Made by a program: the position numbers and the translations under genes. Below the pieces are notes generated by a model that did no database searches, was not told where the DNA came from, and saw only the letters and a list, made by a program, of their open reading frames with translations. DNA of 64,000 bases from Augochlora pura (Eukaryota; Arthropoda; Insecta; Hymenoptera; Halictidae), in assembly GCF_028453695.1 (NCBI RefSeq), contig NC_135777.1:11335714-11399713 (forward strand), written 5' to 3'. Positions 25,701 through 37,800 of the stretch are shown here, one piece after another. Position 1 is the stretch's first letter; the number at the start of each line of letters is the position of its first letter.

Positions 25701-28092
25701 CATCAATTTTAAAACATTGTTAAGCGATCGTAATCAGCATCGATGCGGCATAAATCATAAGGCAAGGAGTTAATCGTGACTAGACTGCGGATCTTTATGT
25801 AAAATATATATTTTCGAAGACGCTTGTAAAAAACAAAAGTTAAATAGACATAAACTATTTCTTCGTCACAATTTTATATTTCGGCTACTCGTTTGCTCTG
25901 CAAGTGCATAAGAACTAATTACGACGTGAAACCGTAGTTATTCCAAGTTATTGGGAAGAAATTAGGCTGGAATTCCATTCCTGAAAGATCAGAGTAAGTC
26001 TATCGGTCATGCGAGCAGATTTATTGGATAAAAGCGAGCAGGGCCGACCGGTGGATGAAATTGGCGGCGAATTCTCGAGCTCGTCGTCGAGACGACAGTC
26101 GGGCTGATGGTCTCCGGTTCGGAACGATGCGCCGATACTTTGTACATAGGCTCGCAGCCGTGCAGCTCGACTTGTATGCAAATTCTCGGTCGCGCTTGTT
26201 GCCGCGTGTGAGTGCGTGTGCCCGTGCCGAGTTGAGACAAAGGTGCTTATGGGTTACGCGGGAGACTTACCGTGCATGCACGCCATACATACCTAATGGA
26301 CTTTCGGCGATGCGTCGTCGGCGTTCGAGAAGCTCGCAGCCAGCGACCGGCGAGCCGTCATCTTCGAAATTAACACCGTAGCGGCCACACTCGAGCCAGT
26401 TCGTGCGGGTGCGGTGTGAGCTTCGGTAGCTGTTTGGAAAATACGAGCCGCGGCCTCTGTCTCTGCATCGAACGCGTTCGAGATAAACGAGCTACTACAA
26501 TTGGAGGATGCGTGAAAGTCGCGATAGCGGGCTGGAAATACCATTTGGAATTCAGAATATGTTTACTTATACGGATTTGACAGTTTTTTCGAGTAGTAAC
26601 GATGTCAAAGATTGTGTTAATTGTTAGAAAATTGTACATTATTCAAAAGTGATACATTGCACGAGATATACAGAATTATACGTTATAGAGAAATTATACT
26701 CTAATAAAACATGATACATTGTACAAAAATTATTTAATTTAATTTAATTTGTATCTAGTGTAAACAAGATGTTGTTACAGGATGTGTAATAATAGCGAGT
26801 ATTCGGGTACGAGTATAACAACGATGAAAAGAACAATAGTGATAGCGATAATTGGACTATGAACTTTTTGCCTTTACAGGAAAAAATTGATAGGAGAGAT
26901 ATAAAATAGTGGAAAGGTTAAAAGAAACTACAAATGTTCATGTATTAATTTCAATGTATTGAAAGTATGTAAAAAGAAAAGAAGTTGCGCTTGGCTCGTG
27001 TACGCTGCAATTGATGCGGACGTCATTTATTCCTGCGTAAATGATAATGGTAACAGCAACGGCGGTAAGACAAGACATGCGCATTAGGTTGAAATTCTAA
27101 AAGTATACAAAGCAATAATTTACTGTAATGGGAATCTATTGAAAGAATTGAATTCTCTACAGTTAATTCCATGAAAATCTTGTTTCAATAAAGATTGATG
27201 TCTCGTTGCAACGCCAAAAATTCAATATTCGAAGCCTCGCGCTTCAACTCTTCATGGTCGTTTAAGTTTACACATAGGTGTCGAGCAATTAATTTTCGTT
27301 GAACGAACAGTAACGCATAATACGCGAGATTAAGTAGGGAAAAGAAAATTTATGGATTATTTTTTAAAGTTGTGATACCTTGTAACACAATGATATGTTT
27401 TAATTTTACGTAAAAATAAAATAAATAGATAGCTTCGATGGCTGAGAGTAGGCATACAACCGCAAAGGGTTGATAGTAATTTCCTAACAGGTGACAATGA
27501 TCCGGTAGAGCAAAGCATCTTAAAATTGCTTGGAGGAGCGTGTTCGTTTCTGGGCTCCCTGCGACTTCGGCTAAAAGATTGGCGACTCTGTCTCGAGTAT
27601 GGAAACAAAAGGTGGTTGTCGGGGCTCGTTCGCGAGCCCATCGCTGGCTACGGCCATGCAAATCCAGCTGTGCAGACATCCCCAGGTTCGCCTCGGCGCA
27701 TGATTTTTATCGAGTCACGGCGTCCTCGAGCCAGACGCTACACCCAAGTACAAGTTTCTCGACACCGTAACGATCGCGTTGGATCTACGGCCATCAATTT
27801 TTTAATACGCTTTCGCGGCGAGGCTGGCCGCGTACTCGCGCGACGACAATAATTCCGCTCTCGTCCCCGTTTGTCGTTAAGTTCGCGAACCTCGCGGTAA
27901 ATATTGAAAAGCCTGGTCGGCTCGCGGCGAAAAACAGTCCGCCCGAAGAACGACTCCTGTTTATATCGTAAACGGAAGAAACGCGAGGCAGCGAGCTTGA
28001 TAAGATATACGCCGGCTGGCGTCGAAACAAAGGACCGCAGCCGATGGAGAGGTTTACAGCGCGCAGGCGGCACCCGTCGAAAACTGTTTTTC

Positions 28093-28139
<47 letters not shown>

Positions 28140-28140
28140 T
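28093..28140. repeat. (TTTC)n microsatellite
   Basis: About twelve perfect CTTT tetranucleotide copies are followed by ACTTATTTATTATTATACCC. Confidence 0.95.
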
Positions 28141-30720
28141 ACTTATTTATTATTATACCCTTGAATCATATGTGGCTTATACAGCAGACTACAATTTTAT
28201 ACATTCTACACAATAATTATCTATAATTAAACTCGTATGCACATTTCATTAAGGGATTTTAATATCGAGTTCAGATAGCTAATACGTGTTCGATGTTTTA
28301 AAGGCTTCACGGTAGGGCTCGGGTTTATCTGGATCCTTAGCGTAGATATTATTAATCTGTTAAAAACTATTTCGAGCATTCATTAAGGTCAATTAAATAC
28401 TTGACGTGTCTGGACTGTGCAACATTTTTTATTTCTTTTTTATTACTCCAGTAGTCTTCACGATTTATCCGTGGAGGATATTTGGCAAATTGAATTATTG
28501 GTGTTCGACGATATGTCCGAAAATACTGTTCTCTATAGGAAATATCTGAAAAGGCATTGTGTTATTGTAGGTGATCTTTGGGATCCTTTCTTTACAGTTT
28601 TATAGGCATGTTCTGCAAAATTAGGTAATTCGACATTTTGGTATCTCGAAATTCCTGTATGTTTTTTTTCTATATTACTTACCTATGCGAATAAATGCCT
28701 GTGCTTATTAAAATATCAAATCACCAAATTTTGCAGACGGGAGCCTTTGTTTTAGTACGATAGTATTAGTGACTTATATGTAGTTGATTTGCTAATTTGT
28801 TCGGACGATGGGTTATTCTCAATTTCTGATGCAATTGAATTTCTACACCGACGTCTAATTTCTTCTGTTAATGTTCTTATTTTTGGCTCTTTGTAATCAT
28901 TTTCCAACGTACCACGGAACTTTTGTAATTGCTTCGGGGATTTTTCAATGCGTTGCTTGTCTTGATCTGTAATTCTCAGCAGCCATTCTCCACGATTCTG
29001 TTAACAAGATGATAATGTTGTAAAGTAAAAGTTTAACATGTAGGCTTCGCCATTACATACCTTGCACGAATCTCGAGCCACTTATTGGTTAAGATAGATC
29101 TAAGTTAAGTCATAGTCTCCTGGCCAAGCATTAGCTCCCGATCGTCTGTGTTCCAACTTGATTTGTCCCTAGTTCTCACCTTGACACAATGCCGAGAGAT
29201 CGATTCGACGGATAGCAAAGTACATAGTTGGATTCGTGAATGCGTTCGTTGAAACGAAACAAAGCGAAATCGACCTCTAAAAAGACACGTGCGAGGAAAG
29301 AAGGGAATCGCGTTCGAAGGAAAGAATCGTACACCCGTGTTGGGATTGGAGAAAATTTAGCTTCCAATTGGAGACAGTGCGAGTGGTTTGATCTGCTTCA
29401 ACGTATATTAATATTATACTGAAGCACGTGTCATAATAAGGAGACGTGACCCGTGAATTATTTATAATATTTATAACACGCGTATATCAATTCACGTGTA
29501 TTTTGTTGCATTTATATACTCGCGTCAACTGCCCTACCACTTGCGTAACTTATTTTCTCATGATGCAAGTTTGTTTTTCAATGTGTACAATGTGTAATAC
29601 TACACGTGCACTTAACAAACACACGTGAAATAATTCTCAGATACGCGTGTTGTCTTAATGTGACACTTATTGAAGAACGTAAACACGAAGTACCCAGTGT
29701 ACACGTGTATTTGAGTGTACGTGAAATAAGAAGCTCTAATTTAACCCACCTGGAGAAGTTGGTGTTACTCATAGATACACAGTTTAATGTTGTAATTATG
29801 TAGTTGGCAATGTTAAGCATCAACGATGAATGGGTAAATAGACGAAAACGGACATTTACACAAGTCAGAGCCAATAGGAGGTTGTTGCCACCGTTGGGAT
29901 TCAATTTGACGAATTGAGTTGTGCAGCGAATTTTACGGTATATTCTCTGCGACCCGAGTTTTTATTTTCTTAAAAGTCGTATGCCTCGAAGAGTTAAGTT
30001 CTTAAAAAACGTCATTTAAATTGCTAAAGTTGCGTTTAGTAGCGAAAACTCCTGAAGACTGCTAACAGGGCGCGGTAATTGGCTCCTGTAACCTATGCGA
30101 TCGTAAAACGGTCTTGCAGGGAAAAAAGTGTTCCAGAAAAGGGAACGGGGTGAGAAGAGAGTGGAGCACGGAAGAAGAAGGAGAAGGAAGAGCGAAAGAG
30201 AAGAAGGATCGGAATAAGAGAGAGGCATTCCGCGCGAGCGCCATAAGGTGTACAGCGTCGGGCCGCGCGGTGTGCACGGCATAGAGCAAGCGTACCTACA
30301 ACGACGATGCACCTGCACCTGCCCGGCCGCGGCAGTTGCACCCCTCTTTACAACGATGCTATCTAGGATGGTGTGCATGCCCCCTCGCCTGTTCGCTTTC
30401 GCTGCTCCTGCCGACACCGCCGCCACCGCCACCGCCGCCGCGACACCTGACGCTCCTTCTCCACTGTCTCTCTCTCCCTCTCCCTCTCCCTGTCTCGCCT
30501 CTCGTACCGACCGGCCAGCGCGCGCGTGCTCCCTGCCTGTACGCCGCTTTGTGAGAAGTACCATTAACCTGCCTTCTCACACATCCACCCGCCCCTCCGT
30601 TTCTACGGATAGACCTCGTTTCGTACCGATTGCTGACACCTACCGGCGGCTACCCCAGCGACGAGGCTCGTAGGAATTTCGGGATTATGTGCTTCAGAAA
30701 TTTTTCGTCTCGCTTCGATT

Positions 30721-30744
30721 GGGGGGGGGGGGGGGGGGGGGGGG
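30721..30744. repeat. Poly-G tract
   Basis: A run of 24 G residues sits at the 3' edge of the GC-rich island at about 30.1-30.7 kb. Confidence 0.95.
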
Positions 30745-30875
30745 CACGAAACTAGCTAAAGTGGAACTCCATTTATATGTACTCCGCCGTCTGTACGAAC
30801 AAGATCGTTTACAGTCGCCCGGTTAAACCTCTACAATATCCGTTTGTTCACAAGATAACATGCACGTTTCAATTA

Positions 30876-31110
30876 TACAGAGTGTCTCTAACATCACTCG
30901 CAATCGGGGATGAGGGATGAAAATCGGGAAACGAGTTCATTCGAATTAACGTTTTCTTTGGCGGAAATGTAGCGAGCTCGGTCGCCTTGCGCCTGCTGAT
31001 CTCGTCCCTCATTGATTAATGTTTTTCGTTAATAACTCATTAACGATGCCTCGGTGAAAACTTTTCTGAAGAAACAATAATATCGATGACATATTATTTA
31101 ATATCATTGA
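30876..31110. mobile_element. Degraded mariner-like MITE related to the element at 42,521
   Basis: The left end TACAGAGTG...ACTCGCAATCGG matches the reverse complement of the right end of the 42,521-42,929 element. The internal block TTTTTCGTTAATAACTCATTAACG...CTTTTCTGAAGAAA matches the corresponding right-arm block of that element. The right terminus is diverged or lost, so the 3' boundary is approximate. Confidence 0.6.
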
Positions 31111-32028
31111 CAGCACAACCAAACTAAAATATCGAAACGAATGTCCTGCAAGTTGTCTGCAGATAGATATTTAAGACAAAAATTCGGCCCGTATAGGATT
31201 GTTGTTAGGTACATTTTAGAAAATCTTGTTCCTTTAATATTTTTAATAAATAACAGTTTCCTTAATTTCTAGGCTAGTTTTTAGAGTTGATGTCCCAGTT
31301 TCCTTGTCTATTACCAATTTCGTGTCCACGGATTGAAAAGGTATAGAAAAAGAAAAATTTTATATATAAATTGACGCATCTCCCTGGATCTTGCATGCCA
31401 ATAAGTAAACATGGTAACAAAATATTGATCAATTTCGATAGAAAACTTTTCTTCTCCTATAATGTGGGGGTACGAAGGTTGGCTTATGTTCTTTTCATTC
31501 TACATCTGTATATTTCTTCCCGAAGCTAGCGATCTACATGAAACATGTACTTTTCGCTGACGTATACTTTTGTCCAACATTAAAGGTGGTAAACCGGCGA
31601 CAGTCTGTATCATTAGAATTTCCATCATTTTTATGCAAAATAAGAATGGTCTATGTTAATTCCAAAAAAATATAAATTAGTTGAAAATATAATTTCTCTC
31701 TTAACAATTCTATTAAGCTGAAAATAGTTCAACAATTCCAATGTCCTCTTAGCTTTGTATTTAACCTATTCATATTGCTCGTAAATGCATCAAATCGGCA
31801 GTCTGCAGTCTGACTTTTCCTAATGTCATTGTACCATTGGGATTACTTTGCCTGGTCGAATAAATAAATAAGCAAAACCTGCCGAGGAGTTCGTACTAAT
31901 GAAGTTTCCCCGTGCTCCGAGGATTCCGCGGTTAGACTTTCTCGTGGATCTCGCGGACCTATAACCCCGATAGGAACCTGCGAAGTCACGGTCCTAAATA
32001 ATGGAGATTCCCGTATTCGCTGTTTCAG

Positions 32029-32145
32029 ATATCCCGGCGCAAGTGCCGCCGTTAACACCTGGGACCAACAAGAAGATGACCGAGGCCCTGGAGGCCTCTT
32101 TCGCCTCGTGGGAGAAGGAACGAGTTCGCCTGAACATCACCAAAG
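32029..32145 (+). CDS. pnt: ETS transcription factor Pointed, exon with MAP-kinase site and start of the Pointed domain
   Basis: This exon encodes residues 36-74 of the P2-type isoform: DIPAQVPPLTPGTNKKM, then TEALEASFASWEKE, then RVRLNITK. The acceptor is CTGTTTCAG|AT and the donor AAAG|GTCGGT; the exon is 117 nt, phase 1 at both ends. The LTP motif (Thr45) aligns with the ERK phosphorylation site just N-terminal to the Pointed domain in this family (Drosophila PntP2 Thr151, human ETS1 Thr38). The helix TEALEASFASWEKERVRLNI is the N-terminal helical part of the SAM_PNT fold. Homology across this stretch is very strong. The product is a nuclear transcription factor acting downstream of receptor tyrosine kinase/Ras/MAPK signalling. 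Reading is also open upstream of the acceptor to an in-frame ATG at 32,001, which is probably incidental. Confidence 0.95.
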
Positions 32146-32715
32146 GTCGGTACACGCTTCTTTCTACTCGGTTTGCTCTAATTGCCCACGAGTCCGTTTC
32201 CCTCTTCGTCCTGGTCGGTTCGTCGGCGCGGGCCATCCTTTGTATCCTACAAGGTCCCGAACGACTTCTAATTACAGGATCGAGATATTACGATTCGAGC
32301 TGCGATGCCGTCGATGCGCCGATCCGCCGATGCGCCGGTGCATCGACACCGACAGTCTCTAACGTGGATAACATCCTCGAGGAAACTGCGCCATTACCCC
32401 GCGATCGTTTGGCCTCTCGGTGTTAATGATAACAAGACGTCGATAATCGCGCGTAACGAGTAACACCGACCGTTCGATTCCTTTTATCAAGAGTTATTAG
32501 CGCCGCCGGACTCGTTACGGTGCAGCCACGTGTATTACAACCGCTGCGTCCGCGGATCCGAATGCATCCGAGATGCATGCGAGAGTAACGGCTGCCTCTC
32601 TTCCCCGGAAGCTCTCGTCGCCAATTTGTTGCATTCTCCGATTGCCGAACCGGTCGCAATCGCCCGAGCAATGCGCCCTTGTCTAAACCCAGCGAACATT
32701 CCGCCAGCCCTTTAA

Positions 32716-33244
32716 CCCTTAGTAGCCTGATTTACGAAAGTGATTTTTTTTTAATATTACTGTGTTTGCTTGAGGGTCTAGATGAAGGGAAAAATAGCTA
32801 AAAAAATCACAATATTTATTTTACATATTTATTTAGAAAAAAAACCAGGTATCAATTTTGATACTTCAGGCATTAAGTNNCANAAATAGNACTAGTTTCT
32901 TCANNTANANCTATGCACTCGCAAAAAATAATTATATCATAGCGAAAATAATATATTCACTTACCTCAAAAGTATTTATATTCTTCAGAAAAAGAAAATA
33001 TATCAAATTTGTATTCAACAAAACTTTTAGTAAAATGTGTTTACTTGTTCACTTTGCCGCGCAAGTAATATGTCATAGATAAAATAAAACAATAATGACA
33101 TTAGATTTTTTTTTTAATTTCGTTGGAAAGAATATTATACAACAGTAAAATACGTACAGCCAACCAAAAAAAAAAAACTAATAGTAATGTGAACATTCGG
33201 TTTAAAAGATTGGTATCAAATTTGAAACTCTAGGTTATTAAGGG
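32716..33244. mobile_element. TTAA-flanked piggyBac-like repeat, apparently compound, with ambiguous bases
   Basis: The left end CCCTTAGTAGCCTGA follows TTAA (32,712-32,715). The right end ...TATTAAGGG precedes TTAA (33,245-33,248). A second right-end-like sequence, GATACTTCAGGCATTAAGT, lies internally at about 32,860-32,878. It resembles the true right end (GGTATCAAATTTGAAACTCT plus AGGTTATTAAGGG), so the block may be two related copies in tandem. The N characters at 32,879-32,910 sit exactly at that internal end, suggesting collapsed or misassembled repeat copies. No coding capacity is seen. Confidence 0.65.
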
Positions 33245-33689
33245 TTAAATCAGAATCGATCAGAATATTCCTTTTATCGTCGTCGCTACGTGACTGAGAC
33301 TCCCGTATTTGTCGCGGCCATCGAACCCGAAAATTTCGCCGAAGCAAATTTAATTAACCGAACTAAACCTAGAAAGTCAAAACTTATCATAGTAGATAAC
33401 ATTGAAACATTTCAGAGAAATTCAATTTGCGCGGATATATTACGATGAAAATGAGTGTTAAGTATTGTTGAAAAATTAGCGTCATCCATGCCCAACGGAC
33501 AACGGCGCTCAAATTATTAAACAATAACGATAATATTTACCAACATATATGAACTAGGGGAACCCTTTTGTTACAAAAAAATGTAAAAAGATTGCAGACA
33601 GAAAAGGTGGAATGTAGTATGAAAGGGTTGTAAAGATAATAATGATAGTAAATGTAATTCGAATAGCGATAAAAAACAACAAACAATAA

Positions 33690-33748
33690 TTGATAATAAT
33701 GAATAATAATAATAATAATAACAATAATAACAATAATAATAAAAAATG
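33690..33748. repeat. (AAT/AAC)n microsatellite
   Basis: This AATAATAATAACAATAAT tract produces a poly-Leu/Ile shadow frame on the - strand. Confidence 0.8.
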
Positions 33749-34663
33749 GTTCGCCACCAGGGCCAAGACCATCCATCTTGGCCCCGTTACGCGGATCGCC
33801 TCTCGATCGTTCTGATGGACAATGATTAAAATGATGGGGAGCGGGGGTATCGTTCGTGAAAAGCAGAAGAGTAGAGCCAAATCTCGATGGTCAGTCGGGA
33901 GCTTCTCGACTGGTTGCGCACGGGACACGGTCGAGCGACCGCGGGAGAAATTTGTCGAAAAATCGGCGACGAGAGGAGAGAACGGTGCTCGGCCAGGGCA
34001 CTCGGGAGAGGGAGAGGGGGAGGGAGAGAAACGGGTGCGTGAGTACGCGAGCGTGGAGACGCGGGTTATACGCGGTGCGATGCGATGCGAGCGATGCGAT
34101 GTGATGTGATGTGCGACGAGGCGGCGATGTGCAGGAATTGTGAATGTGATGTTGATGGTTCTCTGATGGGGAGCCGATGCCACGCATCCGGTATGCGCAT
34201 TCAGAGCCACGCGGGTGTGACGTTACTTCCGGTCTACATGCCCCGGGTTCGTACCCTCCGGGGCCAGATCACCTACAGTCTGACCTCCGTGAACCTAACG
34301 AGCAGCCTCGCACCGCGCTGTTCCACTCCGAGCCTGCCCAAGAGTCGCGTCGATTCTCTCCTCTATTTCCTTTCCATCCCTCTGTCCTCACCCCTCCCGA
34401 TTCGATCCGTGTCCCTGTTTCCTTCTTTCGCCTTTTCTCCGACCGTCGAGCTACTCGCCCGTTTTATCGTCTCTTCGACCATCTCGCCCAGCCATTGTCC
34501 CCGCTCGCGTACTCGTTTCTAGACAATCGAGAGTTCGGGCTCGGCCACTCAGATGGGCCGTGGCGCTTTCGAAGCCATGCTCGTTTCGCGCAGACCAACT
34601 CTTTGCAAGCATCGGTGGATGTAGCACCCTTGTTTGTCGCCTCTGCCCAATGCCGTCCCATAG

Positions 34664-34803
34664 TCGGACAGTTATTTCTCTCGCGTCGTCCTTCAACTTG
34701 AGAACGAAAGCGGACAATTTGGAAAGATGGAGCAATCGTGTCTCCTCCCTTCAAACGGTCCGTTTTTCTTGAAGCTGAGTGACAATGCGAGAGAAATTGC
34801 TGT
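34664..34803. repeat. Imperfect inverted repeat, arms of about 54 bp
   Basis: The reverse complement of 34,664-34,717 aligns with 34,753-34,803. Shared blocks are GTCCG.TTT, a GAC.A.GCGAGAGAAAT block and CTGT.C. The arms are separated by about 35 bp, so this could be a foldback element or MITE remnant. No flanking duplication was identified. Confidence 0.5.
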
Positions 34804-37800
34804 ACCTGGTACTCTCCTGTCGGTTCAAAGCTTCCTGAATCATGTGAATCTCGAATCCGCCGCGGCGAAAAATGTCCGAATATTACGCTATCGCACCGGT
34901 ATCCTGCGAAGATCGGGCGCGTGCTGCAACGGCCGGAGAAGCACCTGCCGCAACAGAGGCGCGGCGTGCATTCGCGATCGCGCCGTAGGACGTCAGAACC
35001 CTCTGACGCATTCGTTATTATGATTTATTCTGAATCTACCTTTCTTATGAATAATAAGCGTCCCCAAGGATGAACAGCTCTTTGTTGAGGCGCAGATAGC
35101 GGCGAGCACGCGCGAAACGCCGTAACGAAGCCTTCGTCGCGTCGTTCGAAACTACATAGTTACATACATTCGAAGCCCATCACTTTTACGTTATCGTGAC
35201 TTGCTGACACTTGCTACTTTCACGGCAATTCTGTACGCTTGTCCAGGAATGCGATTGGTTCCTCGGAAATCCGTTCTATCCCACTCTTAAGTAGATATCG
35301 CGTATTCGCGCGTAAAAGTCATTTTTCCGCAGTTAAGTTTGATTTTATGTAATGTAATTTAATTCAATTTAGTCTGATTTCATTTGATCTATCCGATTCA
35401 TTCAATTTAATTGAATTGTTTTGTACGTGCGAGCGACAAGATACAAACACGAGCAGACCCATATTTTTGCAGTAAAAGAAACAAAAGTACATGTTATTCC
35501 GAATGACGGAGCATAATTATATTAACTAATAACAAAAACAGGAGCATAATTATATTGATGGACGGAGAATCAATGAATCAGGCGAGAACAGTTCGTAAAG
35601 ATTTATTTCAAACCTAGTAACATTGGCGGCAAATGGTTATCGTCGTTAACGAATTGAACATCCTCCTGGCCAATCTAACTAAATTTGACTTGTCATACGA
35701 AACATGTTATTGGTTCGGCAGCCAAGGAGCAGCAAGGATTAAGCGCCGTCCTTTCGTAAGCCCAGCCGGCCGGGATTTCCCAAAAGCGACGGGCTTCGAG
35801 CGCAACAGTTTTTTTGGATAATTCCGCGCGGTCTTTCCGCAATGCTCGGGATTCGCGAGAGGATTCGGGAGTGGCTAAGTGGAGCGAGACGAAACGATTC
35901 GCTGCGAACCTTGATCGCGGGCTCGTCGGGACTGTAAATCAATGCCGGGGAGGAACGAGGCGGTGTGGCACACGTTTCCTAGTCCGAGTGATTTACACTG
36001 AATGGAGTTCGCATGCAACCGAGCGGCGGAGAACGCTGCTTCGTAACTTGGCGCAGCGCTACGGCTTATAACGGGAGGAACATTTACACAGCTCTCGTAC
36101 CCGGGAGAGTATTCATAATAAAACAGTTTCTCGCCTCTCTGTGGCAACCACGTGGCAAGAAGGAGAGAGAGAGAGCGGGCTCCTCTTGGCGTTAAATAGA
36201 ATGTCGAGAATAATTCATGTCGAAGCAATCTGATCTACCGCATTACGCGGAAAGCGAAAGGATGCGCTGAATATTGCACGCGAGACGAGGCAACCTCCTT
36301 TCCCGCGCGATCCTTCCTCTAGCTGGAAAAACATCGACTATCTCGGGGCCTCGTTCTCTCGAAACTCATTCGATGTTCATTCACCGCGGGACGCGTTCGC
36401 CTGCCTCGCCCATGTTTGGTTAACAGAGTTTCATTCTTCGGGATCGAAAACCCGCTTCTGCCTGTTCTCAATTTACTCGGTTGACTGACAAGAGAGAACG
36501 CGTTAACGTTCAACATATTGTCGCGCTCCTCCGCGTCACGCGTTTTCGGTCTTGCTCTGACCATTCTCGGTACTTTAATCAAGATTACACAAGCATTACG
36601 ATTCGTTCACAAACGTCAAACCGTTCGTTATTTCGGATCGATAACGACTCTCTTCTTTTCCGAAGACTGTCAACCAGCCAATCATTCTTTTCTCCTCAAC
36701 ACCACAAGGAACGAAGTTGGCGCTTCCCATATAATGGGTGCTCGCAACAATATTAAAATAAAAAATGACCGGTGTCATATTTTTTATTTTAGATCGTTGA
36801 AATTAGGGAGACTTTCGCGCTGGGATTAACTGAATAGATGTTTTAATTACAGCTGACATTATAATAAAAATGGCACGGGGTCTAGGTGAATACAGCAGCG
36901 TTGCAGGGCTCGGTTGGTTCTGCGTTAAATCATCGAATCTCCGCCGTCGAAAGGGGGCCGTCCCCTAATTAAAATCTCCGTCACGACGCTCGGCAATCGC
37001 AAACCCGCGATCGACCGCAGCGGCGCGGCGCGGCAGCCGTTCGGCCGCCTGCAAAAACCGAGAAAAGGAAGGACAGAAACCGGCGTCCACCTGTGCAACG
37101 CGGCGAAATTTATCACTGGCCGGCAGGTACATCGTATCGCGGGCAAACCTCTCGGCTCCTAAACCAACCGACCGAAATCACGGTCGGCGTTTCGATTATT
37201 GCCGAGAAAGGTTGCCTGCGCGTGGCACCTGCGGCCACCTACGTCTCCCTCGCGCCCTCTCTCGCCGTACCCCTCTGTTTGAGGATCGTTGGGGCTCGAT
37301 CGTCTTTATCGCCGCTTTTAGACACCTCTTCCAACTTGCTCCTCGATCTGTCGCCTCCGCAAATTCGCAGGCAAATTCGACTACCTTCGATTTTCCATCG
37401 TTTTGCTGCTTTCACGTTCTTTGTTCCTCGATCTTTCTTTTCCCCCTCGTCGCTCCTCTTCTCTCTTTCGATCCCTGTTCTTACTCGTTTCTCGAACTAA
37501 GAACTCGTTTCGTCTTTTGCTTTTAGCATCGGTGCTGTCTGATTTCGATTGTTATCTTCGCTTGTTACATTTTGAAATGAAATCATTTTGTCTTTCACAA
37601 TTTGCATCGGCCCTCTAATTTCGATTCTTGTCTTTGCTTGTTATTTTTCGAATCTGTTGTATATTTGTTGATTTATTTATTGAGGGATATAAATTATTTG
37701 GTTCTAGATATACAATAGTTGTAAATTATTGGTGATGCGATGTTTAACGTCCAGTTCAAACTTATCGTTAGAACTAAAAACATTGATAGCTTTACAATAA

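Larger units (their letters stand above)
6477..32028 (+). other. pnt: Intron 1 of pointed (P2 transcript), about 25.6 kb
   Basis: This intron runs from donor GTACGG to acceptor CTGTTTCAG. I find no convincing exon inside it. It alternates AT-rich stretches with GC/CpG-richer islands, for example at about 7.8-8.2, 9.7-11.1, 11.7-12.4, 13.3-13.8, 14.4-15.05, 17.3-18.1, 18.7-19.3, 20.7-21.6, 22.1-22.8, 23.7-24.3, 26.0-26.5, 27.5-28.1 and 30.1-30.7 kb. Open frames in these islands are short, overlap on both strands and are not recognisable. The islands could be unmethylated regulatory DNA. MITEs and microsatellites are listed separately. Confidence 0.7.

Noticed and set aside
28417..28605. Short AT-rich frame (LSVEDIWQIELLVFDDMSEN...)
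   Set aside because: It looked protein-like but is short, has no splice context and no recognised family.
33554..34210. Minus-strand 218-codon frame with a hydrophobic poly-Leu segment
   Set aside because: The hydrophobic run is an AAT-repeat artefact, and the rest is the shadow of a GA/CT-skewed island.
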